Shown: positions 47,099 through 56,291 of the stretch, piece by piece | Position numbering within the stretch: the first letter of the stretch is position 1 | How the letters are laid out: every line of letters starts with the position of its first letter | NCBI RefSeq assembly: GCF_002531825.1 | Contig: NZ_NWSX01000014.1 | Location: forward strand, 1 to 64,000 | DNA: 64,000 nt | Source of the DNA: Rhizobium sp. J15 | GTDB taxonomy: Bacteria > Pseudomonadota > Alphaproteobacteria > Rhizobiales > Rhizobiaceae | Direction of reading: 5' to 3' | Translations under genes and position numbers: made by a program | The notes under the pieces: generated by a model | Databases searched by the model: none | Seen by the model: the letters and a program-made list of their open reading frames with translations, nothing else | What the model was told of the DNA's origin: nothing

Positions 47099-47179
47099 AC
47101 CCCACAATCTTTCTCATGAGACGTCCGCGTCCTGCCGTTTCCGGCAGGCGGAGCGGTTTCGCGTGAGCCGGAGACGGAT

Positions 47180-48682
47180 ATGAGCGGCTATATTCTTTCG
47201 ATCGACCAGGGCACGACGTCTTCGCGCGCCATCATCTTCGATGGCGACATGAAAATGGCCGGCTCGGCGCAGGCGGAGATCACTCAATATTATCCGCAGC
47301 CCGGCTGGGTGGAGCACGACGCCGCCGAAATCTGGCAGTCCGTCATCGATACCGTGCGCGGGGCAATCGCCGATGCCGGCTTGAACGCCGCCGCGATCGC
47401 CGCGATCGGCATCACCAATCAGCGCGAGACGGCGGTCGTCTGGGACCGCCGGTCCGGAACACCGCTTCACCGGGCGATCGTCTGGCAGGACAGGCGTACT
47501 GCCGAAATGTGCGACAGCCTGAAGGCCGACGGATATGAAAAACTGTTCAGCGCCAAAACCGGCCTGCTGCTCGACCCCTATTTCTCCGGAACGAAACTGC
47601 GCTGGCTGCTCGATAATGTCGATGGCCTGCGCGAGAAGGCGGAGGCGGGCGAAGTCTGTTTCGGCACGATCGACAGCTGGCTGATCTACAAGCTGACTGA
47701 TGGTCGCGTGCATGCCACCGATGCGACCAATGCGTCGCGGACGCTGCTCTACAATATCGACGACGGTGAATGGGACGAGGAGCTTCTCGGCATTCTCGGC
47801 ATCCCGGCCGTCATGCTTCCCGAGGTGAGGGAATGCGCCGATGATTTCGGCCGGGTCGATGAGGCGCTGTTCGGCGCTGCCCTGCCGATCCTCGGGGTGG
47901 CCGGCGACCAGCAGGCGGCGGCTGTGGGCAATGCCTGCTTCGAGCCCGGCATGATGAAATCCACCTACGGCACCGGCTGTTTTGCGCTGCTCAATACCGG
48001 CAGGGATCGCGTTTCCTCTTCCAACCGTATGCTGACGACGATTGCCTGCCGGCTCGACGGTGAGACGACCTATGCGCTCGAAGGCTCGATCTTCATCGCC
48101 GGTGCCGCCGTGCAATGGCTGCGCGACGGCCTCGGCATCATCAATCAGGCATCCGAAGCGGGGATTCTGGCGACCAAGGCCGATCCCGGACAGCAGGTCT
48201 ACATCGTTCCTGCCTTCACCGGCCTCGGCGCGCCCTATTGGGATCCGGCCGCGCGCGGCGCGATCTTCGGTCTGACGCGAAACAGCGGCCCGGCGGAATT
48301 TGCCCGCGCCGTTCTCGAATCCGTCGCCTATCAGACGCTCGACCTGCTGGTGGCGATGAAAAAGGACTGGGGCGCCAATCAGCTGGAAACGGTGCTGCGC
48401 GTCGATGGCGGCATGGCGGCTTCGGATTGGACGATGCAGTGCCTGGCCGACATCACGGGAAATCCCGTCGACCGCTCGGCGATCCGCGAGACGACGGCGC
48501 TCGGGGCAGCCTGGCTTGCCGGATCGAAAGCCGGCATCTGGCCCGGCAAGCGCGAATTTGCCGAGGCCTGGGCCTGCGACCGCCGCTTCAGCCCGGCAAT
48601 GGAAGAGACCGAGCGGCAGGGGAAGATCATCGGCTGGAAGAATGCCGTATCGCGCATGATCTCAGACACCTCGGCCGGCTGA
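47180..48682 (+). CDS. glpK: Glycerol kinase
   Basis: 500 residues. ATP-dependent phosphorylation of glycerol to glycerol-3-phosphate, which traps the imported substrate. The FGGY-kinase opening is [50 protein letters not shown] and the late [20 protein letters not shown] are family signatures. Length equals E. coli GlpK (502). The start is 149 bp after glpV, so it may have extra expression from its own promoter. Its end converges with the ribose-type permease, 24 bp away. Confidence 0.96.
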   Translation: MSGYILSIDQGTTSSRAIIFDGDMKMAGSAQAEITQYYPQPGWVEHDAAEIWQSVIDTVRGAIADAGLNAAAIAAIGITNQRETAVVWDRRSGTPLHRAIVWQDRRTAEMCDSLKADGYEKLFSAKTGLLLDPYFSGTKLRWLLDNVDGLREKAEAGEVCFGTIDSWLIYKLTDGRVHATDATNASRTLLYNIDDGEWDEELLGILGIPAVMLPEVRECADDFGRVDEALFGAALPILGVAGDQQAAAVGNACFEPGMMKSTYGTGCFALLNTGRDRVSSSNRMLTTIACRLDGETTYALEGSIFIAGAAVQWLRDGLGIINQASEAGILATKADPGQQVYIVPAFTGLGAPYWDPAARGAIFGLTRNSGPAEFARAVLESVAYQTLDLLVAMKKDWGANQLETVLRVDGGMAASDWTMQCLADITGNPVDRSAIRETTALGAAWLAGSKAGIWPGKREFAEAWACDRRFSPAMEETERQGKIIGWKNAVSRMISDTSAG

Positions 48683-48706
48683 CGCATTGCCGGGATGCGG
48701 CTCGCC

Positions 48707-49708
48707 TTACACGCGGCCGGCGGCATTCCTGTTGATGAAGCTGAGCGCGAGCACGGCGAAGATCAGCGTGCCCGTGCCGACCTGCTGCCAGTAGAAATTC
48801 AGGTCGGTCAGCAGCAGCCCGTTGGCGACGATGCTGAGCAGCAGCACGCCAAGCACGGTGCCGCCGACATTCGGCCGCCCGAGCGGGCTGAGCGTCGTGC
48901 CGATGAAGGTGGCGCCGATCGCATTCAGCAGGAAGGCATTGCCGGAGGACGGGATATAGACGGTGACGGTCGCCGTCAGGATCAGCCCGGCGACGGCTGC
49001 GATCAAGCCGACGATGATGAAGGTCACTGCGATGTGGGCAGATGTTCCGATGCCGGAATAGCGCACGACCGCTGGCTGGATGCCGATCGAGAGGATGACG
49101 CGGCCGAACCGGGTGCGGGCAAAGACGACCGCTGCGGCGGCGATGATTGCGATGGCGGCTGCAAGCGGCACGGGGAGGCCGGCGATCGTGCCATGGCCGA
49201 GAAAACGGAAAGCCTCGGGCACGCCGCTCGGCGGCAGGTAGACGGGATTGCCGCCATTGGTCAGCAATTGCTGCACGCTGCGGCCGATGAACAGCGTGCC
49301 GAGCGTGGCAAGGAAAGGCGACACGCCGATCCCTGATATCAGCAGCGCGTTGAAGGCGCCGACGAGCGCCCCGGCCGCCAATCCGGCAAGAGCGGCGATT
49401 GCCACCGGCTGTCCGGCGAGCACGAGGGAGACGAAGGAGAAGCTCGCAAAATCCATCGCCGTTCCGACAGAAAGATCGATGCCGCCCGACGAGACGGCGA
49501 AGGTCATGGCGATGGAGACGATGGCGAGCAGCGTGAAGTTGTTGACCAGTATGCTCTGGAGGTTCGCTGGCGTCAGGAAAGTCGGCGTTGCCGCGGAGAA
49601 GATCGCGGACACTGCCACGAGCGCGAGGATCAGCCCGTATCGCACCGCGCCGGCGGCGATGAGGCGCGGCAGGTTGGCGGCGGCGGGCGTCGAAGTCTGG
49701 AGCGACAT
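48707..49708 (-). CDS. Ribose-type ABC permease (RbsC family), second
   Basis: 333 residues with nine to ten hydrophobic segments. IVSIAMTFAVSSGGIDLSVG carries the GGIDLSVG motif of RbsC-type permeases, and ANVGGTVLGVLLLSIVANG (here PNVGGTVLGVLLLSIVANGL) is another. It pairs with the permease upstream (gap 2 bp). Substrate is likely a sugar or sugar acid. Last gene of the leftward operon. Confidence 0.9.
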   Translation of the reverse strand: MSLQTSTPAAANLPRLIAAGAVRYGLILALVAVSAIFSAATPTFLTPANLQSILVNNFTLLAIVSIAMTFAVSSGGIDLSVGTAMDFASFSFVSLVLAGQPVAIAALAGLAAGALVGAFNALLISGIGVSPFLATLGTLFIGRSVQQLLTNGGNPVYLPPSGVPEAFRFLGHGTIAGLPVPLAAAIAIIAAAAVVFARTRFGRVILSIGIQPAVVRYSGIGTSAHIAVTFIIVGLIAAVAGLILTATVTVYIPSSGNAFLLNAIGATFIGTTLSPLGRPNVGGTVLGVLLLSIVANGLLLTDLNFYWQQVGTGTLIFAVLALSFINRNAAGRV

Positions 49709-49710
49709 GA

Positions 49711-50730
49711 TCAGGCCTCCTGCCGGCGCAACAGCGTGGTCGCGGAGACCACGATCAGAATGAGCACACCCTGGACCCCACTGACCATCGTGCTCGAAAT
49801 GTTGAGCAGCTGGAAGCCGTTGGTCAGGAAACCGATCAGCAGGGCCGAAAGAAATGTGCCGGTGACCGTCGGAACCAGCCGGCGCGAAAAGACCGAGCCG
49901 AGCAGGGCGATCACGACGACGGGCAGCAGCATCTCGCCGGAGCCGGTCGTGCTGCCGCTGAGATAGGAGACGGACAGGATGCCGGCGATGCCGCCGGATA
50001 TGCCGCTGGCGACGAACGCGCCTGATAGTAGTCGGCGAAGCGGCAGGCCGGCGGCGCGCGCCGCATCCGGGAATTCGCCGACGGCAGAAAGACGCAGGCC
50101 GAGAGGCGTATATTGCACGATCGCCGTAGCGATCGCCGTGAAGCCGATGAGCACATAGGCGAGAACCGGCAGGCCGAGGGGATCCGACGCCGAAAGCGCC
50201 GAGAGGAACGGTGTGGAGGCCGGCAAGACGGTATTCTGGGTCAGCACCAGTTCCAGCCCGGCGACGATGTTCATCACTGCAAGCGTGGCAAGCAGCGGCA
50301 CGATGCCGGCATAGACGACGGCAACGGCATTGACCGTGCCGATCAGCGCCCCGGTCAGGATCGAGGCGGTGATGGCCGTCGCATCGCCGTAGCCGAGCTG
50401 TGTCAGGCTGGCATAGACGGCGGCGCTGAGGCCCATATTGGCCGCCAGCGACAGGTCGATGCCGCCGGTGACGACATTGGAGCCGCCGGCAATCAGAACG
50501 ACCGTCAGTCCGATGGTCAGCACGCCCGATATGGCGGATTGGCCAAGCACGTTGCCGATATTGCCGACGCTCAAGAAATAAGGCGCGGTGAGCGAGAAGA
50601 CGATCAGAATGGCCGCAAACGCGATCAATGATCCGAAGCGCAAGACGCCAGCGGCGATGTTGCCGGCCGGCCGGGGAGGCGGTTCTATCGCCGAAAATCC
50701 GGCAGGTGCGAATTCCACTTCAGCCGACAT
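49711..50730 (-). CDS. Ribose-type ABC permease (RbsC family), first
   Basis: 339 residues. The ATG at 50730 starts MSAEVEFAPAGFSAIEPPPR and overlaps the end of the ATPase gene by 11 bp, giving translational coupling. Motifs are TIGLTVVLIAGGSNVVTGGI then DLSLAANMGLSAAV, and LLPVVVIALLGSVFSRRLVP. GGSNVVTGGIDLS replaces the usual SGGIDLS. It forms a heterodimeric channel with the following permease. Confidence 0.89.
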   Translation of the reverse strand: MSAEVEFAPAGFSAIEPPPRPAGNIAAGVLRFGSLIAFAAILIVFSLTAPYFLSVGNIGNVLGQSAISGVLTIGLTVVLIAGGSNVVTGGIDLSLAANMGLSAAVYASLTQLGYGDATAITASILTGALIGTVNAVAVVYAGIVPLLATLAVMNIVAGLELVLTQNTVLPASTPFLSALSASDPLGLPVLAYVLIGFTAIATAIVQYTPLGLRLSAVGEFPDAARAAGLPLRRLLSGAFVASGISGGIAGILSVSYLSGSTTGSGEMLLPVVVIALLGSVFSRRLVPTVTGTFLSALLIGFLTNGFQLLNISSTMVSGVQGVLILIVVSATTLLRRQEA

Positions 50731-52270
50731 GACGCTTACCCTCCGGCGATCCGGTCGATTCCGCCAGCACGGCATCTGCAGTGGTCTCAGACGATATGAA
50801 TTCCCGCGCCACGCGGCCGCGGAAGAGCACGAGGATGCGATCGGTGATGCCGACGAGCTCGGGCAGGTCCGAGGACAGCACGATGACGGCCGCACCCCGC
50901 GCCGCAAGCTCGCCGATCAGCGTATAGATTTCGACCTTAGAGCCGATATCGACGCCGACCGTCGGCTCATCGAGGAGATAGATCTCGGAATGGCGGCTCA
51001 GCCACTTGGCGATCGCCACCTTCTGCTGATTGCCACCAGACAGGGTGCGCAGAAGCGCGTTCCGGCCGCTGGCCTTCACCTGCAGCCGTGTGATCAGGGC
51101 ATCGATCTCACGCTGTTCGCGCTTGCGATCGAGAAAGCCGAAACGCGTGAACCGGTCGAGGCTGGAAAGGCTGGTATTTTCCGCAACGCTGAGGTCGAGC
51201 GCAACGCCATGGCTGCGCCGGTCCTCCGGCACCAGCGCGATCTCGTGACCGGCCGCCTGCTTCGGATTGGCGAAACGGGCAGCTTTGCCGTTGATCTCGA
51301 TGCTGCCGGAAGCCGGCGTCTCGAGCCCGAAGAGGGTGCGCACCAGTTCCTTGGCGCCGGAGCCGAGCAGGCCGGTGAGGCCAAGCACCTCGCCACGGTG
51401 AAGCGAGAAGCTGATGTCGCTGTATTTCCCCGGCGACGACAACTGCTCGACCTTGAGGATTTCCTCACCTGATGTGACCTGCGGCTTCGGAAACATCTCC
51501 TTGATGTCGCGCTCGACCATCAGCCGGGCGATTGCGGCGGCCGAAGTCTCTCCGATCGGCACCGAAGCGACGGTGAGCCCGTTGCGCAGCACGGTGACAT
51601 GATCGCAGAGTTCCTCGATTTCGTTCAGATAATGCGAGATGTAGATGACTGTCACGCCTTCATCGCGCAGGCGGCGGATCAACCGGAAGAGGATATCGGC
51701 CTCGCGAGCCACCAGCGCGGCCGTCGGCTCGTCGAAGACCAGCACCTTCGGCTGGTTGAGGAGGGCGCGGGTGATCTGCACGATCTGCTTTTCGGCGGTC
51801 GACAATTCGCCGATCAGGGCGGTGTTCGGCAAGCGGAGGCCGAAATAATCGTTGAGAATATCGGAGGCGCGGCGCTGCATCAGCCGCCGGTCGAGAAAGG
51901 GCGTGCCCGATATGCGCGGTTCCCGCCCGAGGAACAGGGCCTCGCCGACGGTGAAGGTCGGCACCAGCAGCCGGTCCTGGTGAATGAAGTGGATGCCCAG
52001 CTCTTCGGCGAGATGTGGCGTCAGCCTGTCGAATGTCCGCCCTTCGATCTCGATCCGGCCGTCATCCGGCTGGTGAAGACCGGCAAGCAGCTTGATCAGC
52101 GTCGACTTGCCGGCGCCGTTCTGGCCGACGAGACCGTGGACGGTGCCGCGCTTGACGAACAGCGATGCGCCTGCCAGTGCCTGCGCGCCGCCGAAGCGCT
52201 TGACGATGCCTTCGAAGCGAATGATATCGTCGCCCGCCGTCACCGGCTGCTCCAAGGAAATGGCCGTCAT
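50720..52270 (-). CDS. Ribose-type sugar ABC ATPase (RbsA family)
   Basis: 516 residues with two ATPase domains. Domain 1 has GQNGAGKSTLIKLLAGLHQP, a variant signature LSTAEKQIVQITRAL, and LVFDEPTAAL. Domain 2 has a degenerate Walker A (GLLGSGAKELVRTLFG) but a good signature LSGGNQQKVAIAKWL and LLDEPTVGVD. Loss of the second Walker A is normal in the RbsA/XylG family. The ATG at 52270 follows GGAGAG. It energises the two permeases downstream. Confidence 0.92.
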   Translation of the reverse strand: MTAISLEQPVTAGDDIIRFEGIVKRFGGAQALAGASLFVKRGTVHGLVGQNGAGKSTLIKLLAGLHQPDDGRIEIEGRTFDRLTPHLAEELGIHFIHQDRLLVPTFTVGEALFLGREPRISGTPFLDRRLMQRRASDILNDYFGLRLPNTALIGELSTAEKQIVQITRALLNQPKVLVFDEPTAALVAREADILFRLIRRLRDEGVTVIYISHYLNEIEELCDHVTVLRNGLTVASVPIGETSAAAIARLMVERDIKEMFPKPQVTSGEEILKVEQLSSPGKYSDISFSLHRGEVLGLTGLLGSGAKELVRTLFGLETPASGSIEINGKAARFANPKQAAGHEIALVPEDRRSHGVALDLSVAENTSLSSLDRFTRFGFLDRKREQREIDALITRLQVKASGRNALLRTLSGGNQQKVAIAKWLSRHSEIYLLDEPTVGVDIGSKVEIYTLIGELAARGAAVIVLSSDLPELVGITDRILVLFRGRVAREFISSETTADAVLAESTGSPEGKRHVG

Positions 52271-52332
52271 AGGATCTCTCCGGTCATCTTGCCCGGGCGA
52301 TCCGGCCATGCCGGATCGCCCATCGGCGAGCG

Positions 52333-53346
52333 TCAGCCGATGCCGAGCTTCTTGGTGACTTCGCCGACATTGGCCTTGTTGGCGAGGAGCGCCGGCACAT
52401 AGGTCTCGCGCGGCAGCGTCTGGCCGGAGAGGAGCCTCGCGACGTTGCGGATGGCGGTCCGGCCGATTTCCGCCGGCTGCTGGGCGACGTCGGCGCCGGC
52501 GGGCGAATTCGGATCGGCGACAAGCTGCAGCACTTCGGGGCTGCCATCGACGCCGTAGGTGCGGATTTCCGTCCGCCCCGCTGCCGTCAGCGCCTGGGTG
52601 GCGCCAAGCTGGGGAATATCCCAGGCCGACCAGATCGCCTTGATCGACCCCTTTTCCGGATATTTGTTGAGGATTGCCGTGATCTGGGTGAAGGCATCCT
52701 GCACAGTATTCGGGATGACGTCGCGCAGCTCCGGCTGGAGGATTTTCACCTTCGGGAAATATTTGACGACGTTGACCAGCTGGTCGTAGCGGATGGCGCA
52801 GGGGGTAACGCCATAGAAGCCGTTGAAGACGACGATATTGCCTTCGCCGCCGATATCCGAGACGAGCTGGAGCGCGAGATCCTTACCGATGCCCCAATTG
52901 TCCGACGTCGTGTTGTTGATCGAATTGGTCGAGCCGACATCGACGGTCAAGACCGGAATACCGGCATCGCGGGCCTTCTTCAGCCAGGGATCGATGACGC
53001 TCAGCGTGCCGAGGATTTGAACGATCGCATCCGGCTTCTGCGCGATCAAGGTCTGCAACTGCGAGACCAGCTTGCCGTCATTGCGTCCGGCATCGACGGC
53101 GATCGGCTCGCCGCCGAGACGTTTCACTTCTTCGATCTGGGCATTATAGGCCTGCAGGTCGAAGAAATGATCGGTGCCGGTCGCGCTGATGGCGATGCGC
53201 TTGCCCTTCAGCGACAATTCTTCATCGGCTGCCAAAACAGGCTTCCGCCCGATCAGCGAAGCGCCGGCGACGGCGACCCCGGCCGCTACGGACAATTTCA
53301 GCAGATCCCGTTTTCCGAGGCCGCTTCCGGACTTTTCGATGCTCAT
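52333..53346 (-). CDS. Sugar ABC transporter substrate-binding protein (RbsB-like)
   Basis: 337 residues. The signal has a KR pair and a hydrophobic core (GKRDLLKLSVAAGVAVAGAS) ending near VLAADEE, so Tat export is possible. The mature part is a type-I periplasmic binding protein: KRIAISATGTDHFFDLQAYN, RLGGEPIAVDAGRNDGKLVS, LIAQKPDAIVQILGTLSVID. It gives ligand specificity to the ribose-type importer, but the ligand cannot be read. 62 bp precede the ATPase gene. Confidence 0.9.
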   Translation of the reverse strand: MSIEKSGSGLGKRDLLKLSVAAGVAVAGASLIGRKPVLAADEELSLKGKRIAISATGTDHFFDLQAYNAQIEEVKRLGGEPIAVDAGRNDGKLVSQLQTLIAQKPDAIVQILGTLSVIDPWLKKARDAGIPVLTVDVGSTNSINNTTSDNWGIGKDLALQLVSDIGGEGNIVVFNGFYGVTPCAIRYDQLVNVVKYFPKVKILQPELRDVIPNTVQDAFTQITAILNKYPEKGSIKAIWSAWDIPQLGATQALTAAGRTEIRTYGVDGSPEVLQLVADPNSPAGADVAQQPAEIGRTAIRNVARLLSGQTLPRETYVPALLANKANVGEVTKKLGIG

Positions 53347-53670
53347 GACCGCTCTCTCAAAATTGACTTATATCTATAAATTAAATGGACTAATAGAAAT
53401 GAGGAGAAATGAATTTCCAAAAAGATGCTGTCAGAGGAAAAGAGTGGACGGAGCGAAAACGCATTCCTGGCTGCCGGTTTTCCCGGAAGCATCCCGCCGC
53501 CCGTCAGAGATTGCCTGTTCGGCGTGCATGGCGGCGGCAAAGATATTTGCCGCGAGGAGCGGCGGCTAAAGCGTGTCGCGATAACGACACGCGTAAAAAC
53601 GAAACTTAAAGCGCGGCAAGCGAATCTGGAAGGTCGCGACGTGCTTTAGTCGCTCCTCGCAGATTGTGCA
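53347..53670. other. 324-bp gap holding a long imperfect inverted repeat
   Basis: No gene is supported between the binding protein and pdxA-like genes. The main content is the 53552-53660 inverted repeat (separate entry). The rest near 53347-53400 is AT-rich and probably carries a promoter for the ABC genes to the left. Confidence 0.5.
53552..53660. repeat. Imperfect 109-bp palindromic intergenic element
   Basis: GCGAGGAGCG at 53552-53561 matches CGCTCCTCGC at 53651-53660. Inside, CTAAAGC-GT-GTCGCGA (53566-53581) matches TCGCGAC-GT-GCTTTAG (53634-53649) at 14 of 16 positions, and CGTGTCG/CGACACG makes a third stem. Size and content (AAAGCG, CGACATG-like parts) resemble rhizobial intergenic mosaic repeats. 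It lies on the transcript between pdxA-like and binding-protein genes. Confidence 0.7.
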
Positions 53671-54660
53671 TTACGCCTTCTGGCGCGGCGAGCGGGCCAT
53701 CAGCCGGGCATAGGCGATGGCCGAGAGCATGTTGACATGGTTGGCCTTGCCGGTGCCGGCTATGTCGAAGGCGGTGCCGTGATCGACCGATACGCGGTCG
53801 ATCGGCAGACCGAGCGAGACGTTGACCGCCGTTTCGAAGGCGACGAGCTTGATCGGAATGTGGCCCTGGTCGTGATATTGGGCGATGACGAGATCGAAGG
53901 CGCCGTTATAGGCGCGGGCGAACACGGTATCGGCCGAGATCGGCCCGACGACGTCGATGCCCTTGGCCTGCGCCTGCTCGACGGCGGGCGCCAGGAATTC
54001 CGTGTCTTCGGTGCCGAACAGGCCGTTTTCGCCACAATGCGGGTTAAGGCCGGCAACGGCGATGCGGGCCTTCTTGCCGAGGCGCAGAAAATGCTTGTGC
54101 CCGGCTTCGATGGTCGCCAGCACCCGCTCCGTCTTGGCGCGTTCGATCGCGCCCTTCAGCGAGATATGGGTCGAGACATGGATGGTGTTCAGCCGTTCGG
54201 AGGCAAGCAGCATGAAGGAGCTTTTCGAGCCTGTGAGATGCGCGAGAAGCCCGGTATGGCCGTCATGGTGATGGCCGGCAAGGTTCATCGCCTCCTTGTT
54301 GATCGGCGCGGTGACGATGACATCGGCTTCGCCAGACATGGCGAGATCGACGGCGCGGGTGATATAGCGCACCGACGCGTCGCCCGCGACCGGGCTGACC
54401 TTGCCGATCTCGGGGAGGGCCGCGCCCAGCAGAACTTCGTCGACGGCGATCCTGCCCTCGCCGGCGGCGTCGGCAGGCGCAAATTTCAGGCCCGTGCCGC
54501 TGACGCGGTCGGCCCGCTCCAGCGCTTCCACATTGCCAACGACGACGAAATCGCCGCGCTCTTCGTTCGGAAGGGCGGCCAGCGCCTTGACGATCACTTC
54601 GGGGCCGACGCCAGAGGGATCACCGAGCGTCACGGCGACTTTTGCATTCCTGTCCATCAT
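53671..54660 (-). CDS. pdxA: PdxA-family 4-phosphoerythronate/4-hydroxythreonine-phosphate dehydrogenase
   Basis: 329 residues. NAD-dependent beta-decarboxylating dehydrogenase. [20 protein letters not shown] starts the fold; [20 protein letters not shown] (metal-binding His) with [10 protein letters not shown], and [20 protein letters not shown], are PdxA signatures, as is [20 protein letters not shown]. PdxA makes pyridoxine precursor, but PdxA2 paralogues in catabolic operons act on threonate or erythronate phosphates. The operon context here favours the catabolic role. No DUF1537 kinase, the usual PdxA2 partner, is present. ATG 54660 (54657 is also possible) after AAGGGA. Confidence 0.88.
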   Translation of the reverse strand: MMDRNAKVAVTLGDPSGVGPEVIVKALAALPNEERGDFVVVGNVEALERADRVSGTGLKFAPADAAGEGRIAVDEVLLGAALPEIGKVSPVAGDASVRYITRAVDLAMSGEADVIVTAPINKEAMNLAGHHHDGHTGLLAHLTGSKSSFMLLASERLNTIHVSTHISLKGAIERAKTERVLATIEAGHKHFLRLGKKARIAVAGLNPHCGENGLFGTEDTEFLAPAVEQAQAKGIDVVGPISADTVFARAYNGAFDLVIAQYHDQGHIPIKLVAFETAVNVSLGLPIDRVSVDHGTAFDIAGTGKANHVNMLSAIAYARLMARSPRQKA

Positions 54661-54688
54661 CAAAGTCCCTTCTGAAAACCGTGTCGCC

Positions 54689-54803
54689 TAGAGCATGATG
54701 CCGAAAAGTGTAGGCGGTTTTCGGGCGACATCATGCTCTAACTCTTTAATTTAGAACAGGATTCAGATTTTAGGCCGACCTGGCCTAAAATCATCCTGTT
54801 CTA
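54689..54803. repeat. Rhizobial intergenic mosaic element (RIME-like), two large palindromes
   Basis: Palindrome 1 spans 54689-54740 (arms TAGAGCATGATG and CATCATGCTCTA, with inner CCGAAAA/TTTTCGG). Palindrome 2 spans 54752-54803 (TAGAACAGGAT..GATTTTAGGCC against GGCCTAAAATC and ATCCTGTTCTA). About 115 bp with two palindromes is the plan of the RIME family of rhizobia. Its last three bases (CTA, 54801-54803) are the stop codon of the dehydrogenase gene on the - strand. Confidence 0.88.
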
Positions 54804-55934
54804 GAAGGCGGCCGCGTAAATCGAGCGAATGTCGGCGCGGGTGAGATCGCGCGGATTGTTATCGAGCAGCCGGCGAATGGCAAAGGCGTCGTCGGCCATG
54901 GCGTCGAGATCGCTTTCCGGCACGCCGAGGCCGGAGAGCTTCATCTCGATGCCGAGTTCGGCGCAGAAAGCGTAAGCCGCATCGAAGACGGATGCCGTAT
55001 TGCCCGAAGCCTCATAACCGAGCGCCGCCATCACCGCCTTCGTCTTCTCCGGAGCCGAGGGCGCGTTGAAGGCGAGAACATGCGGGAAGATCAGCGCATT
55101 TGCCGCGCCATGCGCCACATGCCAGCGCGTGCCGAGGGGATAGGCAAGCGCGTGGCCGCCGGCGGTGTTGACCGGGCCGAGACAGAAGCCGCCGTAAAGC
55201 GAGGCGAGCGACAGTCCGGCGCGCGCTTCCGCGTCGCTGCCGTCCTTGACGGCGCGGGCGAGATATCTGCCGACCAGCCGCGTTCCCTCGATCGCATAGA
55301 TATCGACCATCGGGTGGGCCTTGCGGTTGGTGAAGGCTTCGACGCAATGGGCCATCGCATCGACGCCGGTGGCAGCCGTGGTGCGGGCCGGCACGGTGAA
55401 GGTCAGGGCCGGATCGATGACGGCGATGTCGGCGAGCATATGCAGGCTTTCGACGGCAAGTTTCGCCATCGTCTTGGGATCGGTGACCAGCGCGCGGATG
55501 CCGGCTTCGCTACCGGTGCCCGAGGTTGTCGGCACCTGGGCGAGACCGGCCTTGCGCGGTCCATGCACCTTGTTGGGGCCGACGACCTCATGCAGCGTCT
55601 GCGCCGAGCCGGCAAGAACGGCGGCAAGCTTTGCCAGATCCATGGCGCTGCCGCCGCCGAAACCGACGATCAGCTCCGCATCGGCGGCATTGGCCGCAGC
55701 CAGCACCTTGTCGAGATTGGCCGTATCCGGCTCCGGCGTCACTTCGGAGAAGACCGTCACCTCGCCCTTGAGTTCGAGCACGTCGATGCGCGAAGCGTTG
55801 AAAGCATCCGAGATGACAAGCGTGCGGCGATAGCCTCTTTCGCTGGCCCATTTGCCGAGCTTCCCTGCCGTGCCGATGCCGAATTCGATCTGATGCGGCC
55901 GAATTATCGTGATTGGCGAACCCAAGCTGGCCAT
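54801..55934 (-). CDS. Iron-containing alcohol dehydrogenase family protein
   Basis: 377 residues, type III dehydrogenase. The NAD(P) loop is LIVGFGGGSAMDLAKLAAVL. Metal ligands are expected in DAMAHCVEAFTNRKAHPMVD and in GHALAYPLGTRWHVAHGAAN (two His). FGIGTAGKLGKWASERGYRR and a domain like maleylacetate reductases and glycerol or 4-hydroxybutyrate dehydrogenases place it generally. ATG 55934 follows GGGAGGA. The stop codon lies in the RIME-like element. Probably oxidises or reduces an intermediate of the sugar-acid pathway. Confidence 0.88.
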   Translation of the reverse strand: MASLGSPITIIRPHQIEFGIGTAGKLGKWASERGYRRTLVISDAFNASRIDVLELKGEVTVFSEVTPEPDTANLDKVLAAANAADAELIVGFGGGSAMDLAKLAAVLAGSAQTLHEVVGPNKVHGPRKAGLAQVPTTSGTGSEAGIRALVTDPKTMAKLAVESLHMLADIAVIDPALTFTVPARTTAATGVDAMAHCVEAFTNRKAHPMVDIYAIEGTRLVGRYLARAVKDGSDAEARAGLSLASLYGGFCLGPVNTAGGHALAYPLGTRWHVAHGAANALIFPHVLAFNAPSAPEKTKAVMAALGYEASGNTASVFDAAYAFCAELGIEMKLSGLGVPESDLDAMADDAFAIRRLLDNNPRDLTRADIRSIYAAAF

Positions 55935-56291
55935 GAACCAGTCCTCCCTGCAGGATCTTGCGGCAATAGTGTCGCTCTCTTTATTGTAAAGTTGTAATGT
56001 CAAAGTCAAGCCGACATTCCCGAGAGCCTGAAATTTTGTCGCTCGATATCTGTCTGAGCGAGTTCTTAAATAAAGTCTTAGCGATTATTTTTTAGATAAA
56101 ACAATGAGATATATGAATTTCGCCGAATGGGGTGGGCATTTGGCCTAGGAAAAGCGGAGTCCATCGCGCTGGCAGTCAACCAGCCGGGCCTGTTGTCAAT
56201 TCCCAGCTGTTCAGTCGGTCAAAACCACTCTACCTGCGTCCTTTCGGTCTTGATCGGACGCAGGTTTACAATTGGCTGGCCGCTGCCTTGC
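55935..56291. promoter_or_regulatory. 357-bp gap before the dehydrogenase gene, with a hairpin
   Basis: The part near 56000-56120 is AT-rich (direct TTGTAA repeats at 55983 and 55992, then runs of T) and is the likely promoter of the dehydrogenase gene. CCTGCGTCC (56233-56241) pairs with GGACGCAGG (56256-56264), a possible terminator for the propeller-enzyme gene on the same strand. No gene seen. Confidence 0.5.
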
